From Verpa conica (taxonomy: Eukaryota > Ascomycota > Pezizomycetes > Pezizales > Morchellaceae), in the NCBI GenBank assembly GCA_033030425.1, contig JAUFSD010000006.1, forward strand, positions 372,001 to 436,000: a DNA stretch of 64,000 nucleotides, in the 5' to 3' direction. The notes under the pieces are model-generated. The model had not been told where the DNA came from and did no database searches. It saw nothing but the letters and a program-made list of their open reading frames with translations. Both the position numbers and the translations under genes were made by a program. Below, piece by piece: positions 47,363 to 59,911 of the stretch. The number at the start of each line of letters is the position of its first letter. The first letter of the stretch is position 1.

Positions 47363-50321
47363 GCTGTTATCGCAGGGTACTGGGGTCGATGTAGATATTC
47401 GGAATCGCTTGATCGTGAATAGTCAATCGTGCAAACAAAAGCAATTCGTAGAGGTGTGATAGGTTTGGTTTGGAAGACGACGGGGTGTGGGTGGGATGAG
47501 ACCAAGATTTGGTGCCAAGGCGGGAGCTTAGCGGGATGTAAATATCTGTCTGTGCATTGTTCTGGTACCGTGTGACGACGTTATTGGCTTCACATCTCTT
47601 CCCCCCCACATCTCATCTCTCATCCATCGCTTTGCATCCCTATTCAGATCAATTTATTCATTATGTCCTTATCTAAATCCATCTCAATAAATACCCTTCA
47701 GAAAAACAACTATCAATACCTCCAGCCTGAATTTATTTCCCAAGAAGTATTTTCGTCCTGGCCTTTCATGGTCTCTTAGGGATTCCAGGTCAAAAGGGTA
47801 GAGGAGAATCTATTCCAAATAGTTGCCTGTACGTACCTCACTCCCCTCTATCCGCTGGCGTGGTTTTGCAACATGGATACACGCTGACTAAGAGTATCTA
47901 TAGGTTATTCTAGATATCAAATACTTCCGGTCCTCAAAGATGTTCGGGTAGTTCTATTGCTATTATACCGAGAGCACCTAGGCTCAATTGGTTTAAACTC
48001 TCTAGCTCTTAGTTCCCGATGACCCTAGAAATCAAATTATAAGGAGCAAGAGGAAGAAAAGACTTGGGATAGTTTCTCTTTTTGCACATAGATATTCCTG
48101 TAGGTGCCCTATCTTTATACTCTCTCCTCACTCTTAATCTGATATCACTGGGTATAGTCGTGATAGAGAAACCTGGCATCATATACTATATTGGAAGCCA
48201 TATTGTCTCATTGTGTTGCGTTTGAATGGGGTAAGAGTATGTACTATCTAAAAAGGAAACTTGAAGCTGACTGAAAAAACCGCGTGAGAAAGGTATTTAG
48301 GCGAATTTAACATTGTCGACATGTAAGCTGGGTAGTAATACAATGACATTTGAAAAGACAATGTAGGGCTTCTTGTGATATGTGCCGTGAAGGGAGTGTG
48401 TACATTTCATCATAATAACTAAAACTGACTGGGAAGATTTAATGGGTCGATATGGGGTTTTTGTTAAGGTGTAGGTTGAATCATGCTGGTAGGGAAAGTA
48501 TCAGGAGGATATCGCACTTAGTGTCCGATGATATATGCAAAAAGACGAAACGGTAAGCCTCTCATGTTATGAGGATCAAACCAATCTTTTGCTGATATAA
48601 TCTACGCTAGAACGAAATATTAGGTTGGAAACCTAACACCAGAGATTATAATGTATTCGTAGGGGTTCAGTAGTTTTTTATATTATCTATGAGAAGACAT
48701 AATATTGGAAGAAACTCTCACATTGTTTGAATTTGCTATAGTCTCTTAATTAGAGCAAAAGTCCCACCGGAAAACATTCAAGCTACAGGGGGGGCAAATC
48801 GCATATAGTTACGGGAATATTAGGATCAGTACTTGCGGCCCTACAGGAAAATATTTAGAACACTAAGTGGAGGATCATAGGAATCATATTCTAGAAGGGG
48901 TTGAAGTGGCACAGGCGCTCCATCTCTATTTTCTAATAGCTTGGAGACATAGTGCTCAGCTATATATTGTATTTATACTGAAATGTTGACCTATAATGCA
49001 TTGGCTGTTTACTAAGAGATAGTAATAAAATCCAATGTGAGATGGATAATAAAGCCCCGGGTTATAAGGATAAAAAGCAAACTGTTGAGGCATGCAAATC
49101 GGGGGCGAGGCTTCTGGGGGTGACCGTAGAATTACCCCGGAAGTATATCCGGCAATTAATGTGGCATGTATAATACGTGTAGACTGGCCTACTAATCAAC
49201 GTTATATTATCACCTCCTTATCTATTAATTAGACACCAGTCACAATTAGTCATTAATATACAAAAGGGCCTAAAGAGTCCTATAAAAGAACCTGTATCGA
49301 GCACACGTTAGAACCCCTCTTTTTAGTTTTTTCTAATTGTTGGAGTAGGCAGTCGAGTCTATCTAGCGAGATAGACTACGTAGATACTCCTTTCATCAAA
49401 TTGATAGATCTTATGGAGAGTGAGGGGGTTGTAGAGTAGATTAGTAGTTTTCTATTCTTTTGACACTTGAAGATTTGAAGGGAGTTCATAAGAGGTTACT
49501 GCATTGCATGTAGTCCTGTCGGTTCCGTCCTATTTCTTTTGTCTGTTGGGATAAAAGCCTGCGGGTTGTTTTTGCTTATTCGTGTCTTATGTCCTCAATT
49601 ACTTTTTATCTCGTAGCTCAAGAGCAAGTTTGTTGGTTCCGGGAATGTTAGGCTGCATTGAAGACGTACGTGTTAAGGGAGTGATAAAAAAAAACTTTGA
49701 TGGGTGATGGACTCGCCACTGCAACCCTGACCCTATCACTGGGGCGAAACAGGAAGGTCGTTCTGGAAATAGAGGGTAAACCCGTCTACGTCCAGCCCCA
49801 CGAACCCAGCAAACTTCCCCTGCACGTTCTCGAAGCCTTACAGACCTTCCGTCATACAGTTGAGGCTACATCCACTTCTGTTGGGGGGGGAAAGGACGGA
49901 TTCCGCGCTTCCGATAGCTGCACATGCTTCTTTTCAAGACTTTGGAGCCGAGCTATACGATGATTAATCCCCTTATGGGCCTGTAGCAAATCGTTGTTTT
50001 GTCAGGTACCTATACGGACTGGAATGTATAGCTAGCGGTGGAGGGGATATAGTGGTGAAGCGGACCTCGGCGTACTTCGTAGTCGCCTATTGATAATCCA
50101 TCCCCCCTTGATAAACAGAAGCTTCCCCCTCCTTCTTTCCCTTCTTTTTCCCCTTTCTCATAGTGTTACAGCTCATAGATATATTTCAATTGCTTATCCC
50201 CCCCCTTCGGTATCAGAAGGCAAATTCACTTGCTCGAATCCCCGGTTCACATCACATTTCAACTTCTTGGCGCGTCTTCACTCAGCCGCAAGATAAAGTT
50301 TCCGTTCCCCCTGGGCCCTGA
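47363..50321. other. Gene-poor region with one doubtful open frame
   Basis: About 3 kb, mostly AT-rich. The only item of note is the open frame at 49697-49963 (+), listed separately. No RNA gene or repeat recognised. Confidence 0.45.
49697..49963 (+). CDS. Possible small or fragmentary coding region, unknown
   Basis: 88-codon frame whose first 60 residues (LTLSLGRNRKVVLEIEGKPV, LPLHVLEALQTFRHTVEAT) have protein-like composition and codon usage, then degrade after a run of G into unlikely sequence. It may be the first exon of an unrecognised gene, a gene relic, or chance. I recognise no family. Confidence 0.25.
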   Translation: MMGDGLATATLTLSLGRNRKVVLEIEGKPVYVQPHEPSKLPLHVLEALQTFRHTVEATSTSVGGGKDGFRASDSCTCFFSRLWSRAIR

Positions 50322-51309
50322 GTGGAAATGTCGAATTCTTCGCAACCTCCTCTGCTCGATACACCGGACAGCTTTGTGATGACGGCGCTCAGCAAGCTTA
50401 TGCAGTTGACCCCGACCGGCCCTCCAGGCTGGGGGTCAGTGTTCAAGTTCTTGTTTGTGGTGATGGCACTGGTAAACATCAAGAGCTTACCGCTAACGTG
50501 GCATGTGAGTTTCCCCCCCCCTTTGGTTACTCTAAGTTCGCGCTGACAAAAAAAAAAAGTTCCGTTTCTACCGCTCTTTATTCCACCATCTATTACGACG
50601 CCGTTCTGTGAACCCAGCACCATCACATCTGTTCTCTCCCGTATCGTCTACGTCGCGGTCTCCGTTCTATGAGTGCGATCTGAACCTACACAAGTCCAAC
50701 TCAACGTACTTTTCTGATCTTGATATCGCGCGGACACACTTGGTTTGCCATCTCATCAAGCGCTCGATACGCTCCAGAAAGGGCTTGTATGTTGCGCTTG
50801 CGGGTGTCAGTTGTCTGTTCAGACGCGAGATCAAGCCGTTTGAGAAATACGAAATTGTCTCTCGCGTGCTAGGCTGGGATGGGAAATGGGTGTGGGTTGT
50901 GAGTCACTTTGTGAGTATCAAGAAGGATAAGGAGGGGAATAAGAAGGTCTTTGCTAGCGCGTTGTCGAAGTATGTCTTCAAGGCTGGGAGGATCACAGTG
51001 AAGCCTGAGGAAATCTTTACGGAGTGTGAGCTGCTACCACCGAGGCCTGTGGAGGGTGAGGTTGCGGTCAACGGGTCGGCGAATGGATCGGCGAATGGTG
51101 TACCAAAGAGCGAGAAGGAGTTGTTGAAGCAGCTTGATGCTGCAGCGGAGGTAGTGATGCCGGATGAGTACTGGACCTGGGAGCGGATCGAGGCTGAGAG
51201 GAAGAGAGGGTGTGAGATTGCCAAATACATGCTGGGTCTTGACCAGTTAGAAGGTGAGATTAGAAGTGGTGAGGAAGAGGGACTGACGAAGGTGGGGAGG
51301 TTCTATTAG
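50322..51309 (+). CDS. Thioesterase-like (hotdog, THEM6-type) protein
   Basis: Two exons, 50322-50504 and 50560-51309, totalling 933 nt (310 aa); ATG at 50328 is an equal alternative. A hydrophobic N-terminal segment (VFKFLFVVMALVNIKSLPL) is followed by the join LTWHFRFYRSL. The hotdog-type core has YECDLNLHKSNSTYFSDLDI, typical of the fungal THEM6/acyl-thioesterase-like group (usual pattern for this group: D.NxHKSNxxYFxDxDxxR), then VALAGVSCLFRREIKPFEKY and WVVSHFV. The C-terminus carries an Asn/Gly/Ser-rich insert and an acidic helix. It is presumably membrane-associated. Catalytic activity is not demonstrated for this group. A poly-A tract precedes the acceptor. Confidence 0.85.
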
Positions 51310-52058
51310 AAGGGTTTCCTTTGTGGTGGCTTTTTTTTGGGTGTCTTGCTTCAATAGAGGTTCACTTAGCTTATAGAGAGCTTTGCGGGGTCGTAATAAC
51401 GGGTTATATATCCTTATTTTAGATAGACAGATTTTGTATCTAGAGCCTTATAGACTATGAGGACTTATATAGTCCTTAGAGTTGTGTAAGTTAGTAGCTG
51501 TATTTAGGTTGTTAATCTACATACTATGCTTGGTAAGTACGCAAACAAAAAAATGTCAAAATCACCATGCTGCCAGGGTTAGGGTTTGAGCAATTCTCTA
51601 TCCTTCATGTTCGACTATATTTCGTATCTGTGTTTGCCTCAAGTATGCTAGGATCACCCTGGTGGGCTTTTGCGTGTCAGTAAGCAGAGTCGGTCGCTCT
51701 AGTACTTACGGAGTGATCTCCTAATATAGTCAATATAGTTACCTGGCAGTGATAGAATCGTAGTGTAATAGAATAGTCTTTCTTCAGGCTAAGGTCAATG
51801 ATCGGACGCTCAGTAACTAGGACATCACTTTATTACCCTTTCGTCCCAACTAATTATAGACACATATTTACCCTAAAATCATGAAAGATGACTCGGGTTC
51901 CAAGATCGTGGTTTTTTGCAATAGACCTGGTCATGCTTTTCTTGTGCCATCAAATAGTTAATGTGCTATTTGGTCCCCTTAATTTACTTGTCTCTATATA
52001 TAAAAAAGTCTAGGTAGGATTATAGATACAACTTGTATACGTAAATCCATAAGATCCC
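51310..52058. other. Convergent intergenic region
   Basis: 3' flanks of the plus-strand thioesterase-like gene and the minus-strand nucleoside hydrolase. No features beyond AT-rich sequence. Confidence 0.5.
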
Positions 52059-53427
52059 TCACAACTTGATACCAAAGATCCTCTCCAACATCCACCCCCC
52101 AAACTTTGTATTATGTCCCTCCGGACTGCTAACAATCTGCCTAACCCTATTTCCATACCCCATATGCAACCACACGCCCACATCCCCCGACTTGACCGCC
52201 TCAATCAAGTTCTGCTCAACCTTCTTACTCCTCTTATCAACGATACACGCGCCCCTCGTCCACTGTCCTGTGGTCTCGATCCTGATATCACGATCCTCCT
52301 GAACCTGCCACTTCTCCGCCTCCGTGAGGGACGATATCAAATACCATATACACAACGGATCATGAAGCGAAAGATCAGCCTCCTGGACATAATCATCCGT
52401 CATTTTTTTAAAATTCGCCTTCAGGAATACATCCGCCCAGCTCGCCAACGGACTTCCCTTGGAAATCAGGTCCTCCGTTGCAGCATTCCAGACCCGCTCT
52501 GTGAGGAGGTGCTGCATCGTTATGTCGAGAGGGACGATGCTAAGGTTTAGTTTCTTTGAGGGTTTTTCGGCGATATCGAATGCTCCGGTTTTTGAAGGTG
52601 GGAGTGTGTGTGTGGGGTTTGGCGAGGTGAGGGCGTATATGTGCGCTGCGGAGAATGCGCAGGCGTAGTGGTTGAACTCGGCTTTGGGGGTGACGTTTCC
52701 TTCGAGGTCGATGGCGCCCCCCATTATTACTACTTCTTTTGCGCGGAGGAAGGTTGGGAGGTCTTCTGACGCTGCGAGGGAGAGGTTGGTGAGTGGTCCG
52801 ACGGCAACGATTGTTATTGTGTCGGGGGGGTTTTGGGCGAGGATCTCGAGGATTGCGCGGTGTGCGGGGGTGGCGGTGGGGATGAAGTTGGGGGGATTGG
52901 GGAGGTCGGCCGCGGGGGTGGTGGAGGTGGAGGTGAAGGCGTGGGACCAGGTCTCGGTGGGTGTGAAGTGGGGTGCCTGTGGTCTGTTAGTATTCTTGTT
53001 ATGTTGCGGGGGGTGGGAGACGGACAGTAGAGTGGACACCCCCTAGTCCGTCGAGGCCGTGGAAGTAGTCGGCTTCCATGATTTGGTCTTCTAGTGGCCT
53101 GTCTGCGCCTACGGCGACGAGAGGCTTGACCTTTTCGAGGCTTTTGTAGAGGGTGGGGAGGTTATTTTGTATGCGCCATTGTTTCTCGAGCTCAAGGACG
53201 TGGAACATGCTGATTGTGTTGCGGAGGCAGTTCTCGATATCAATGTTCCCGAAGGTTAGGGATATAAGGAGGACCTCAAGCTCTTCGGGGGAGGCTGAGA
53301 GTGCCAGGAGCATGGCAAGCATGTCATCGACACTGCACAGAGTTAGAAATCTCTTGTAGTAGAATTATACACTTGGGGGTTCGACTAACCCTGGGTCTGT
53401 ATCTATTATGATCTTTCGTGGGGCCAT
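52059..53427 (-). CDS. Inosine/uridine-preferring nucleoside hydrolase
   Basis: Splits ribonucleosides into base and ribose (nucleoside salvage). Three exons on the minus strand: 53427-53390, 53332-53026, 52976-52059, totalling 1263 nt (420 aa). The calcium-binding signature DTDPGVDD (residues 9-16) forms across intron 1, proving that join. Further family blocks: [59 protein letters not shown] and, near the C-terminus, [14 protein letters not shown]. The donor of intron 2 (GTCCGT) is unusual. It was chosen because it keeps frame and family alignment ([16 protein letters not shown]). The protein is longer than bacterial members, as is common in fungi. Catalytic Asp residues are present. Confidence 0.92.
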
Positions 53428-54527
53428 TGTTTTATAGAGAAGTTGAGTATTGTAGGGTGTTTTAGGAGAGTCTTTAAGTGATGAGGAGGAGATATAATAT
53501 AAATACCCAGAACGTCTTATGCGGGGCGAGATGGAATGTAATATTCGCGGGGTTACAATTCCCTTATCGATAAGAGCATTTATGGCTGACTCTTCCTTTA
53601 CCTCCTTCCAAGAGAGGTCAAGACCACCCTGGTTACCCCGCAACTAAACCAGGGATACAATTAGATCTCCTGGTTCAGAAGGGGGTGATATCTTGTGATC
53701 CACACATGGCTATATTTGTCTTGCTCAATCAGGGGAGCACAGTTGGCTTGATTGATTCCATAACCCCTGATTCACTGCCCTAGACAAAGTGGATTTGTGG
53801 GATTCTCCAACGCGACGTGTGGTCGTACAGCCAAACGATATTGTAGGATAGTAAAACCGCCCTACTCTCACTGTCTTCGCCACTGAAAATGGGAAATCTT
53901 CCCGACCTGCCCAGTTCTCGTTCACTGCTGCCTAAATCTTCACTTCAAGGCTTCACGTATCATCATAGAGAGATATAGGCAGACAGACCGATGTTGCCCG
54001 CAGGCAAGGCTGCCCGATGGTATAAAGCCTATTAAATATAAAGGCTATTCCGGTTTTCAATTCAGGGCGAACAGTCCGAGTCTCCAGTCTCATCCGCTGG
54101 CTCGAGTTGGGATATTGCATGTAGACACACGGTTGGAGGGTTCACGCGTAGTACAAGAAAGCGTGGGACAGCGCGTGGGGCAGTGTGCAACTACAACTAA
54201 TCATCGAGCTTCAAGTGGCTAGATTCACAAACTCCGTAGCGGGTGGACTAAGCCTCCAACAATTGCACGTCTACCAACTGCCAGTAGTATCGCGGCTAGG
54301 CACAGCCAAATACTACAATAGTTTGGTTTTCTCCTAGACGTATTACATGGGTAGTTCAAGCACTGAAAGATTGTAATTTACCCCCTTCTATCCCTTCTCT
54401 TTCTTTTTATAAGCTTTAAAAACCCCTGGACTTGAGTGATCAACAGCTCTGCACTCTTTTTTCCCAATTTAATTCTAGTACTTTAACTAGTACATCTTTA
54501 TATTGTTTTTTCCCTCAAGTAAGAACC
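53428..54527. other. Divergent intergenic region
   Basis: Shared upstream region of the nucleoside hydrolase (-) and the DUF6536 gene (+). The stretch 54370-54525 is pyrimidine-rich, typical of a fungal promoter/leader next to the ATG at 54528. No other feature. Confidence 0.5.
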
Positions 54528-57013
54528 ATGCAACCTGCAGGCTATCATAGCTATGGGAGAGACTGGACAACTGAAGAGAGGATCGCCCTTATGAGGGACC
54601 CTGGGGGGATAAACTCAGGACCAGTTCCACCAGGAGCTCAGGGTGTTAACCCTGCTCAGAGACCAACTTTAAAGTAAATCACTATTCACCCTAGGCATTA
54701 GATTATAGCTGATTTCCTTTTTTTTTGCTTAACAGGAAAAAGTGGTCGTCTAGGGTTTTTAGTGGTACTCCATCAATCCCACCAACACCCCCACCACAAT
54801 ACCAAACCCCACCACCTACATACATACCCACAACTGTACCGGCAGTACCAAATGCACCAAACGTACCAAATGTACCAAACGCACCAACTGTACCAGCAAC
54901 CTCTCCAACAAAGCACCCTCTAAACCTATTTGATGGCGGATGGCGAGCCGGCGTAATGTGGTCTGCAATAGCAATCACGCTAGTATTCATCATTAATATC
55001 GGCCTAACTATATGGGCTTCGAGGAACTATGTTAGTGTAGATGGTTTAGGGACAATCTATGAAGGGAGATGCGACGTTACGAAAAAATACTCCACTTGGA
55101 TGCATCTTGCCATCAATTGTTTTGCGACGGTGATGCTAGTTGCTAGTAATTACACGATGCAATGTTTATCCGCACCCACAAGATCAGAGGTTGATAAGGA
55201 GCATGCCAGAGGTCGGTGGTTGGATATTGGTATCTCGAGTTTGAGAAACTTGAGTAAGATTAGCAGAGGGAAGGTTGCTCTTTGGTTGTTACTAGGGTTA
55301 AGTTCTATGCCATTACATTTAATGTAAGTCCTCCTCCCACCCCCAAATAAAGTACAAGTGATTAATGGAAAAACTTTATAGTTACAACTCGGCTATATTC
55401 TCCTCCCTCTCAACAAACGCCTATGTAGTCGACGTCATCGCAGATAGTGCCGTGGATGCATATCTTAGCAATACCACAGCCCATCTCGGACTATCTAGGG
55501 ACCTTGGACTCTTTGTTAAAATGGATAAGATCACCTGTATGGAAACCTACGGGAAGCAGTTCATCTCTGATAGGCGTGACGTACTGGTTATCGTCGACCA
55601 AGTATCAGAATATCACCCCCCGGAACAGCATGGCTTACATACCGCCGGGACAAACACTGGCCGAACACCATATGATTGGATTTGTGACTCTGTTAACATC
55701 GACCATACCAAATCATGCGATATCGACGACGCCCTCATGGCGTTAGACACGTGGAAAATGAACGGCGGAAACGTGTTATATTGCTACTCTGAGGAAATGG
55801 ACGAGAGGTGTAGCTTGCAGTATAGCCTACATATCATGTTTGTGGTTATCCTATTCAATGCGGTCAAGGTGGTTTGCATGTATTTGGCTATCTACGCTAG
55901 TAACGAGGATCCGTTGGTTACGATAGGTGATGCGATTGCCTCGTTTTTGGAGAGGGAGGATCCAACCACGGTGGGGATGTGTACTGCTACAAAGTCGAGT
56001 ATCAAGAAAGGGCATTTTAATAGTTTGGGACCTCGTGCATGGAGGGGTCGCAGAGCATCTTGGTACAAGGTATTTTGGTGTAAAGAATCTTGGTGCAAAG
56101 ACTTTTGGTTTCGTTCAGCAAGTTTTTGCCGCTGGGCGCTATGCTATGGCCTGTAAGTCCCTCATTAGCTGGCCTAGCGAATTTTTTATATACTGACAGC
56201 TAGATTAGGGCCATAGTGAGCATAGGGGCGGCCATCTTATCTATGATCTACGGTGTTGCCTATAACAAACACTTTGGGATAATATGGAAGACGGGGTTCG
56301 GCTCCGTCAACATTCATACTCTAGCGGAGGTTACCAACGGCGGTGATAGGGGGTATCAGGGGATCATCAAGAGTGTCATATTCGCAAACATCCCGCAGAC
56401 GGTCTTCAGCGCTATATATCTTCTTTATAACTCCATATTCACATGCATGCTACTAGCATACGAATGGGACCGCTACTCCAGTGACCGCCGTCGATTACGT
56501 GTGACCTTCCCGAGGGGTGAACAACGTGCAACATACTTCCTCCAAATCCCATATAGATACGGAATACCGCTTCTTCTCGGCTCGGTGGCGATGCATTGGC
56601 TCATATCGCAGAGTGTATTCTTGGCACGTGTGATTGAATATAGAGATGGGCTGGTGACGGAAGATTCTATTTCAACAACTGGATACTCACCTATGGCAAT
56701 TATTTGTGCCGCTGTCTTGGGAATATTTATGTTGTTTATTTTGTTCCTTATGGGGTTCAGGAGATATAGTGGTAATATGCCGTTGGCGGCTAGTTGCAGT
56801 GCTGCCATTAGTGCGGCATGTCATCCGGGTAGACAAGAGCCTAATGCGTCGCTGGGAAGGCTGCAATGGGGTGTTGTGAGTCCTGGGCATTGCTCTTTTA
56901 GTTCTGAGCATGTAACTTTGCCGGTGGAGGGAGATCTGTATGCTGGAACTTCTTCCCTAGGGGGAGAGAATCTTGGTATGGATGTAGGGGCTGGGGAATG
57001 GGAGGAGCCTTGA
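54528..57013 (+). CDS. DUF6536 multi-pass membrane protein
   Basis: Four exons: 54528-54673, 54736-55323, 55382-56152, 56209-57013, totalling 2310 nt (769 aa). Order: polar Pro-rich N-terminus (about residues 1-110), including a PNAPNVPNVPNAP low-complexity stretch, then the DUF6536 domain. That domain starts GGWRAGVMWSAIAITLVFII, with GTIYEGRC, STWMHLAINCFATVML, SNYTMQCLSAPTRSEVDKEH, RGRWLDIG and LPLHLIYNSAIFSS-type blocks characteristic of the family. Several more transmembrane helices follow in exons 3 and 4 (LHIMFVVILFNAVKVVCMYL, AIICAAVLGIFMLFILFLMG). The family is fungus-specific, large in Pezizomycotina and of unknown function. The Met just before CTCAAGTAAG at 54432 is out of context; 54528 is the natural start. 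All introns keep frame. Confidence 0.9.
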
Positions 57014-57167
57014 GGTGGAGCGTTTTGGTTTGGGATTATATGGCGTGAAGTAGCTAGGTTGCCGTTAGGTACGGATAGTCCGCAGCGCCTCAGCCCTAAT
57101 CACCGGTAGTTGAGGGCATATTATTTTAATATATTTTGTATATAGTTAGGTATCCGGTGGTAGGGTA

Positions 57168-57222
57168 TTCTTAGACCATAGTTTATAACTGCATACTTGA
57201 TTTTATACCTAGAAATAAAACA
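57168..57222 (+). repeat. DUF6536 3'-flank segment homologous to the retrocopy at 19957
   Basis: CATAGTTTATAACTGCATAC and the following TTGATTTTATACCTAGAAATAAAAC align with the poly(A)-tailed insert at 19957-20017 with few differences and small indels. It lies about 155 bp past the DUF6536 stop, on the same strand, and includes AATAAA. No A tail follows here. It could be the native polyadenylation region of that gene or of a relative. Confidence 0.6.
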
Positions 57223-59112
57223 TCACTTATTTTTTTTTAGAATAAGGGGAGAAGAAAGGTATCTGGTGGTATATATGGAGTGCGTGTTGAAACAAAAGCT
57301 GAGATTACTTTTAGGTTGTCTGATAAACTAATTGTCTAGTAGTAGTAATATATTGATTCCGTAGTAAAAGGGGTGTTGGTGGCTGATATAAGGGAGTGCT
57401 TGAAATAAATTCAAGATAGCTTTTAGCGCCTAAACGTTAGTCTACGGTAGTGACGATAGCTGGCTTTGCTGGCTTGACCTCCCAAATATGTGGCTTAATA
57501 CTAATCAAGTCCTATTCCTTGATCTAGGTAGTAAACCTGGATGAAACAGGAGGTACTACTACAGGGGCGTTTACGTGCATTCATAAGCTATCTCCCGCTC
57601 CCGATTTTATATTATAGGCAGCTATCTAAAATTACCAAGCCTTCTATTCCTTGAAAAGTTAAGTTGTATCAGTGATACTAACAACGGCTAGAATATAGTA
57701 TTTATGGTGTATACAGGCTAGTTTTGGGTATCTAGGAAAAATTACTGAGGGAACTAGTAGAGTTTTTAGCTTTTATAGTTGTAAGCTGAAAAGTACTCGA
57801 TAGCTACTTTTGGAAGCGGATGATAATGGTTATAATTAGAAAATTTCCGACATACTACTAATCTAATGCTTACTCTAGGTTATTACTATTTGATTGGTAT
57901 TAAAAATAGCCTGTAGTTGTAGTCGACTCTTTAATATTGCTGGTACTGGTTAAGATTCTTTAGACATAGTTAGGTCTTTACTTCTAAGTCTAGGTTTTTA
58001 TGTTTGGGTTGTGGTTTTGTGATTCTTTATTCTGTCTACCGTAGTAGCGTGGTTTATAAAGGAATGATACTTGGTCCTAGGCGCTTGGTTTTATTCCCTC
58101 TTTGAATATACCGTGTATTATGGTGTATATAGAATGTGGTATTAGTCATAGTCAATGAATATCACTCGGCTTACCTATCCCCCTGTGTTGGGATAATACT
58201 TCGAATAGATAAGTGCGGGTATAAGTAGGTTTTGGGTTATGGTATATATATTGAGGTAATAGTAACGCTCGAGAGACCTGGTATATTTAAACAAGAAATA
58301 GACTCATGGTCGACATCGCTTTTCAAGTTATTTTAACTCATCAGTTTCCCCCCATTATTTGAGTATGAGTATAGCCGAGTAGGTAACTGTATAAAAGTAT
58401 ATTTTGGGGATAGCATAGAGACTATCCGGAGCGTATATATAGTGAACTTGGGAGAGTTGACCTCCGAACAAGTAATATATCAGTGATCTACCTCTATTTC
58501 TACATGTTTAATTATACCCCACGGCTTGCCCCACTCTAGGATGATTTATAACCTTTCTAGAAGCAAACTTTATTTATAGGTTGGCTCTCGTTCCTATAGT
58601 GGTAGATAGCTAGTAAAATTGCGGACCCTTCAATCTCACCATAGAGCGTTTTAATGATTTGTATGTTATGGGTTACCACTAATAAGCTTACTTTAAGGGG
58701 TCATGTATGTACTTAAATGAGGGATAAACAGAAGAAACTAATAATCTTTCTACCCCCCTTATTAAGACAGACCCGGGGAGGAAATAATAAAACAAATCCT
58801 AGGAGTACCTCACTGCGTAGTAAAATAATAACTAATTTTGTAACTAGCACTGATGATACTATAGAATCTGTGGAGGTCGTAATAGAAATATTATTAAAGG
58901 TACCTTTGTACAAAATATCTAAACACAGGGCGCTTGATTTCTTAGCTAGTGAGGCCGTATTTAAACTCACAATATCAACCTATTTAATCTCCCTCAGATT
59001 TTGGGCCCGTCTCATCTGGCACCGTTCCTGTGGGGGGCGAAGGCGGGGATTAGGGCTTGAGCACCGCTAGGACCCGGTGCGTTCCCCGCACCAGTATCAG
59101 ACATCTGCACTA

Positions 59113-59481
59113 CAGTCAGTTGTGGCCGGACGGCGGACGCGGTCTGGTAGCGGACAGGGGCCTGACTTGGCGCGGACTATCGAAGGGGTACAGGACTGTC
59201 CTATAGGAAAGGTACCCAAAAAAGTTACCTGAATAGGTTCATGTTTTAGAGAGTCAGCCAAAACACAGGAACCAATTTGTAACACTTCTACCCCCCTAAC
59301 CTTTATCCCATCCAGTACCCTATCTATAGTCCAGTACCCCATCAATAGTTCTGTCAATAGTCCGGTACCCTACCAATAGTCCTCCCAGTACCCTATCGAT
59401 AGTCCGGTACCTCATAGATAGTCCGCGCTAAATCGGACCCCTGTCCGCCATCAGACCGGATCCGCCGTCCGCAACTGACTG
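59113..59481. mobile_element. Inverted-repeat element with CGGAC-rich ends and internal short repeats
   Basis: About 80-bp terminal inverted repeats: the left end begins CAGTCAGTTGTGGCCGGACG and includes GCGGACAGGGG and GCGCGGACTATC. The right end is the complement with scattered changes and begins (as complement) CAGTCAGTTGCGGACGGCGG. The interior (about 59315-59415) has short tandem units containing AGTCCGGTACCCTATC. GC-rich ends contrast with AT-rich flanks. There is no coding region and no clear target duplication. Confidence 0.75.
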
Positions 59482-59911
59482 GAGATGGGTATCCCGTACC
59501 TACCCTGTCTACACACTCCCAAAGCATCTTACAAAAATTACATGTATGTACCCCCCACGTAAGTTTAGGACATACGGCCTTAAAACAACCGATATTATAC
59601 AACTTCTGAAATTCTACAGCCCACATTTAAGAGGCCCGGGGGTGGGGGAACCATTGATTCTTAGTATTATAAGGGGGCACAAATACCCGCCCGCCCACCC
59701 ATACTGCAACAAAGAGCCTCATCTAGTCTTCACACAATACCTTCCTCCATTACATAAACTATATATAAATGAATGATATATAAATCAATGCTCTATCCTA
59801 GAGTGAATTATTCTGCCCTTATCAAAAAGGCCCTTACTCGCCGCCCCTTACTACATAGGTCTATTAGTAAGGTCTTAATCGACCTGACCGAGGGGACTTA
59901 CGAGCTGAAGC

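Larger units (their letters stand above)
57014..59911. other. AT-rich gene-poor region with one inverted-repeat element
   Basis: Strongly TA-rich from 57100 to 58700, with stops in every frame, resembling decayed (possibly RIP-mutated) repeat DNA. An open frame at 58717-59070 (+) ends in low-complexity basic residues and is not supported. The region contains the 3' flank segment homologous to the retrocopy (57168-57222) and the palindromic element 59113-59481. Confidence 0.5.

Noticed and set aside
52113..52550. 145-codon frame (+)
   Set aside because: Antisense to the nucleoside hydrolase last exon.
58717..59070. 117-codon frame (+) with an opposing 85-codon frame
   Set aside because: Both strands are open by composition; no domain, and it runs into low-complexity basic residues.
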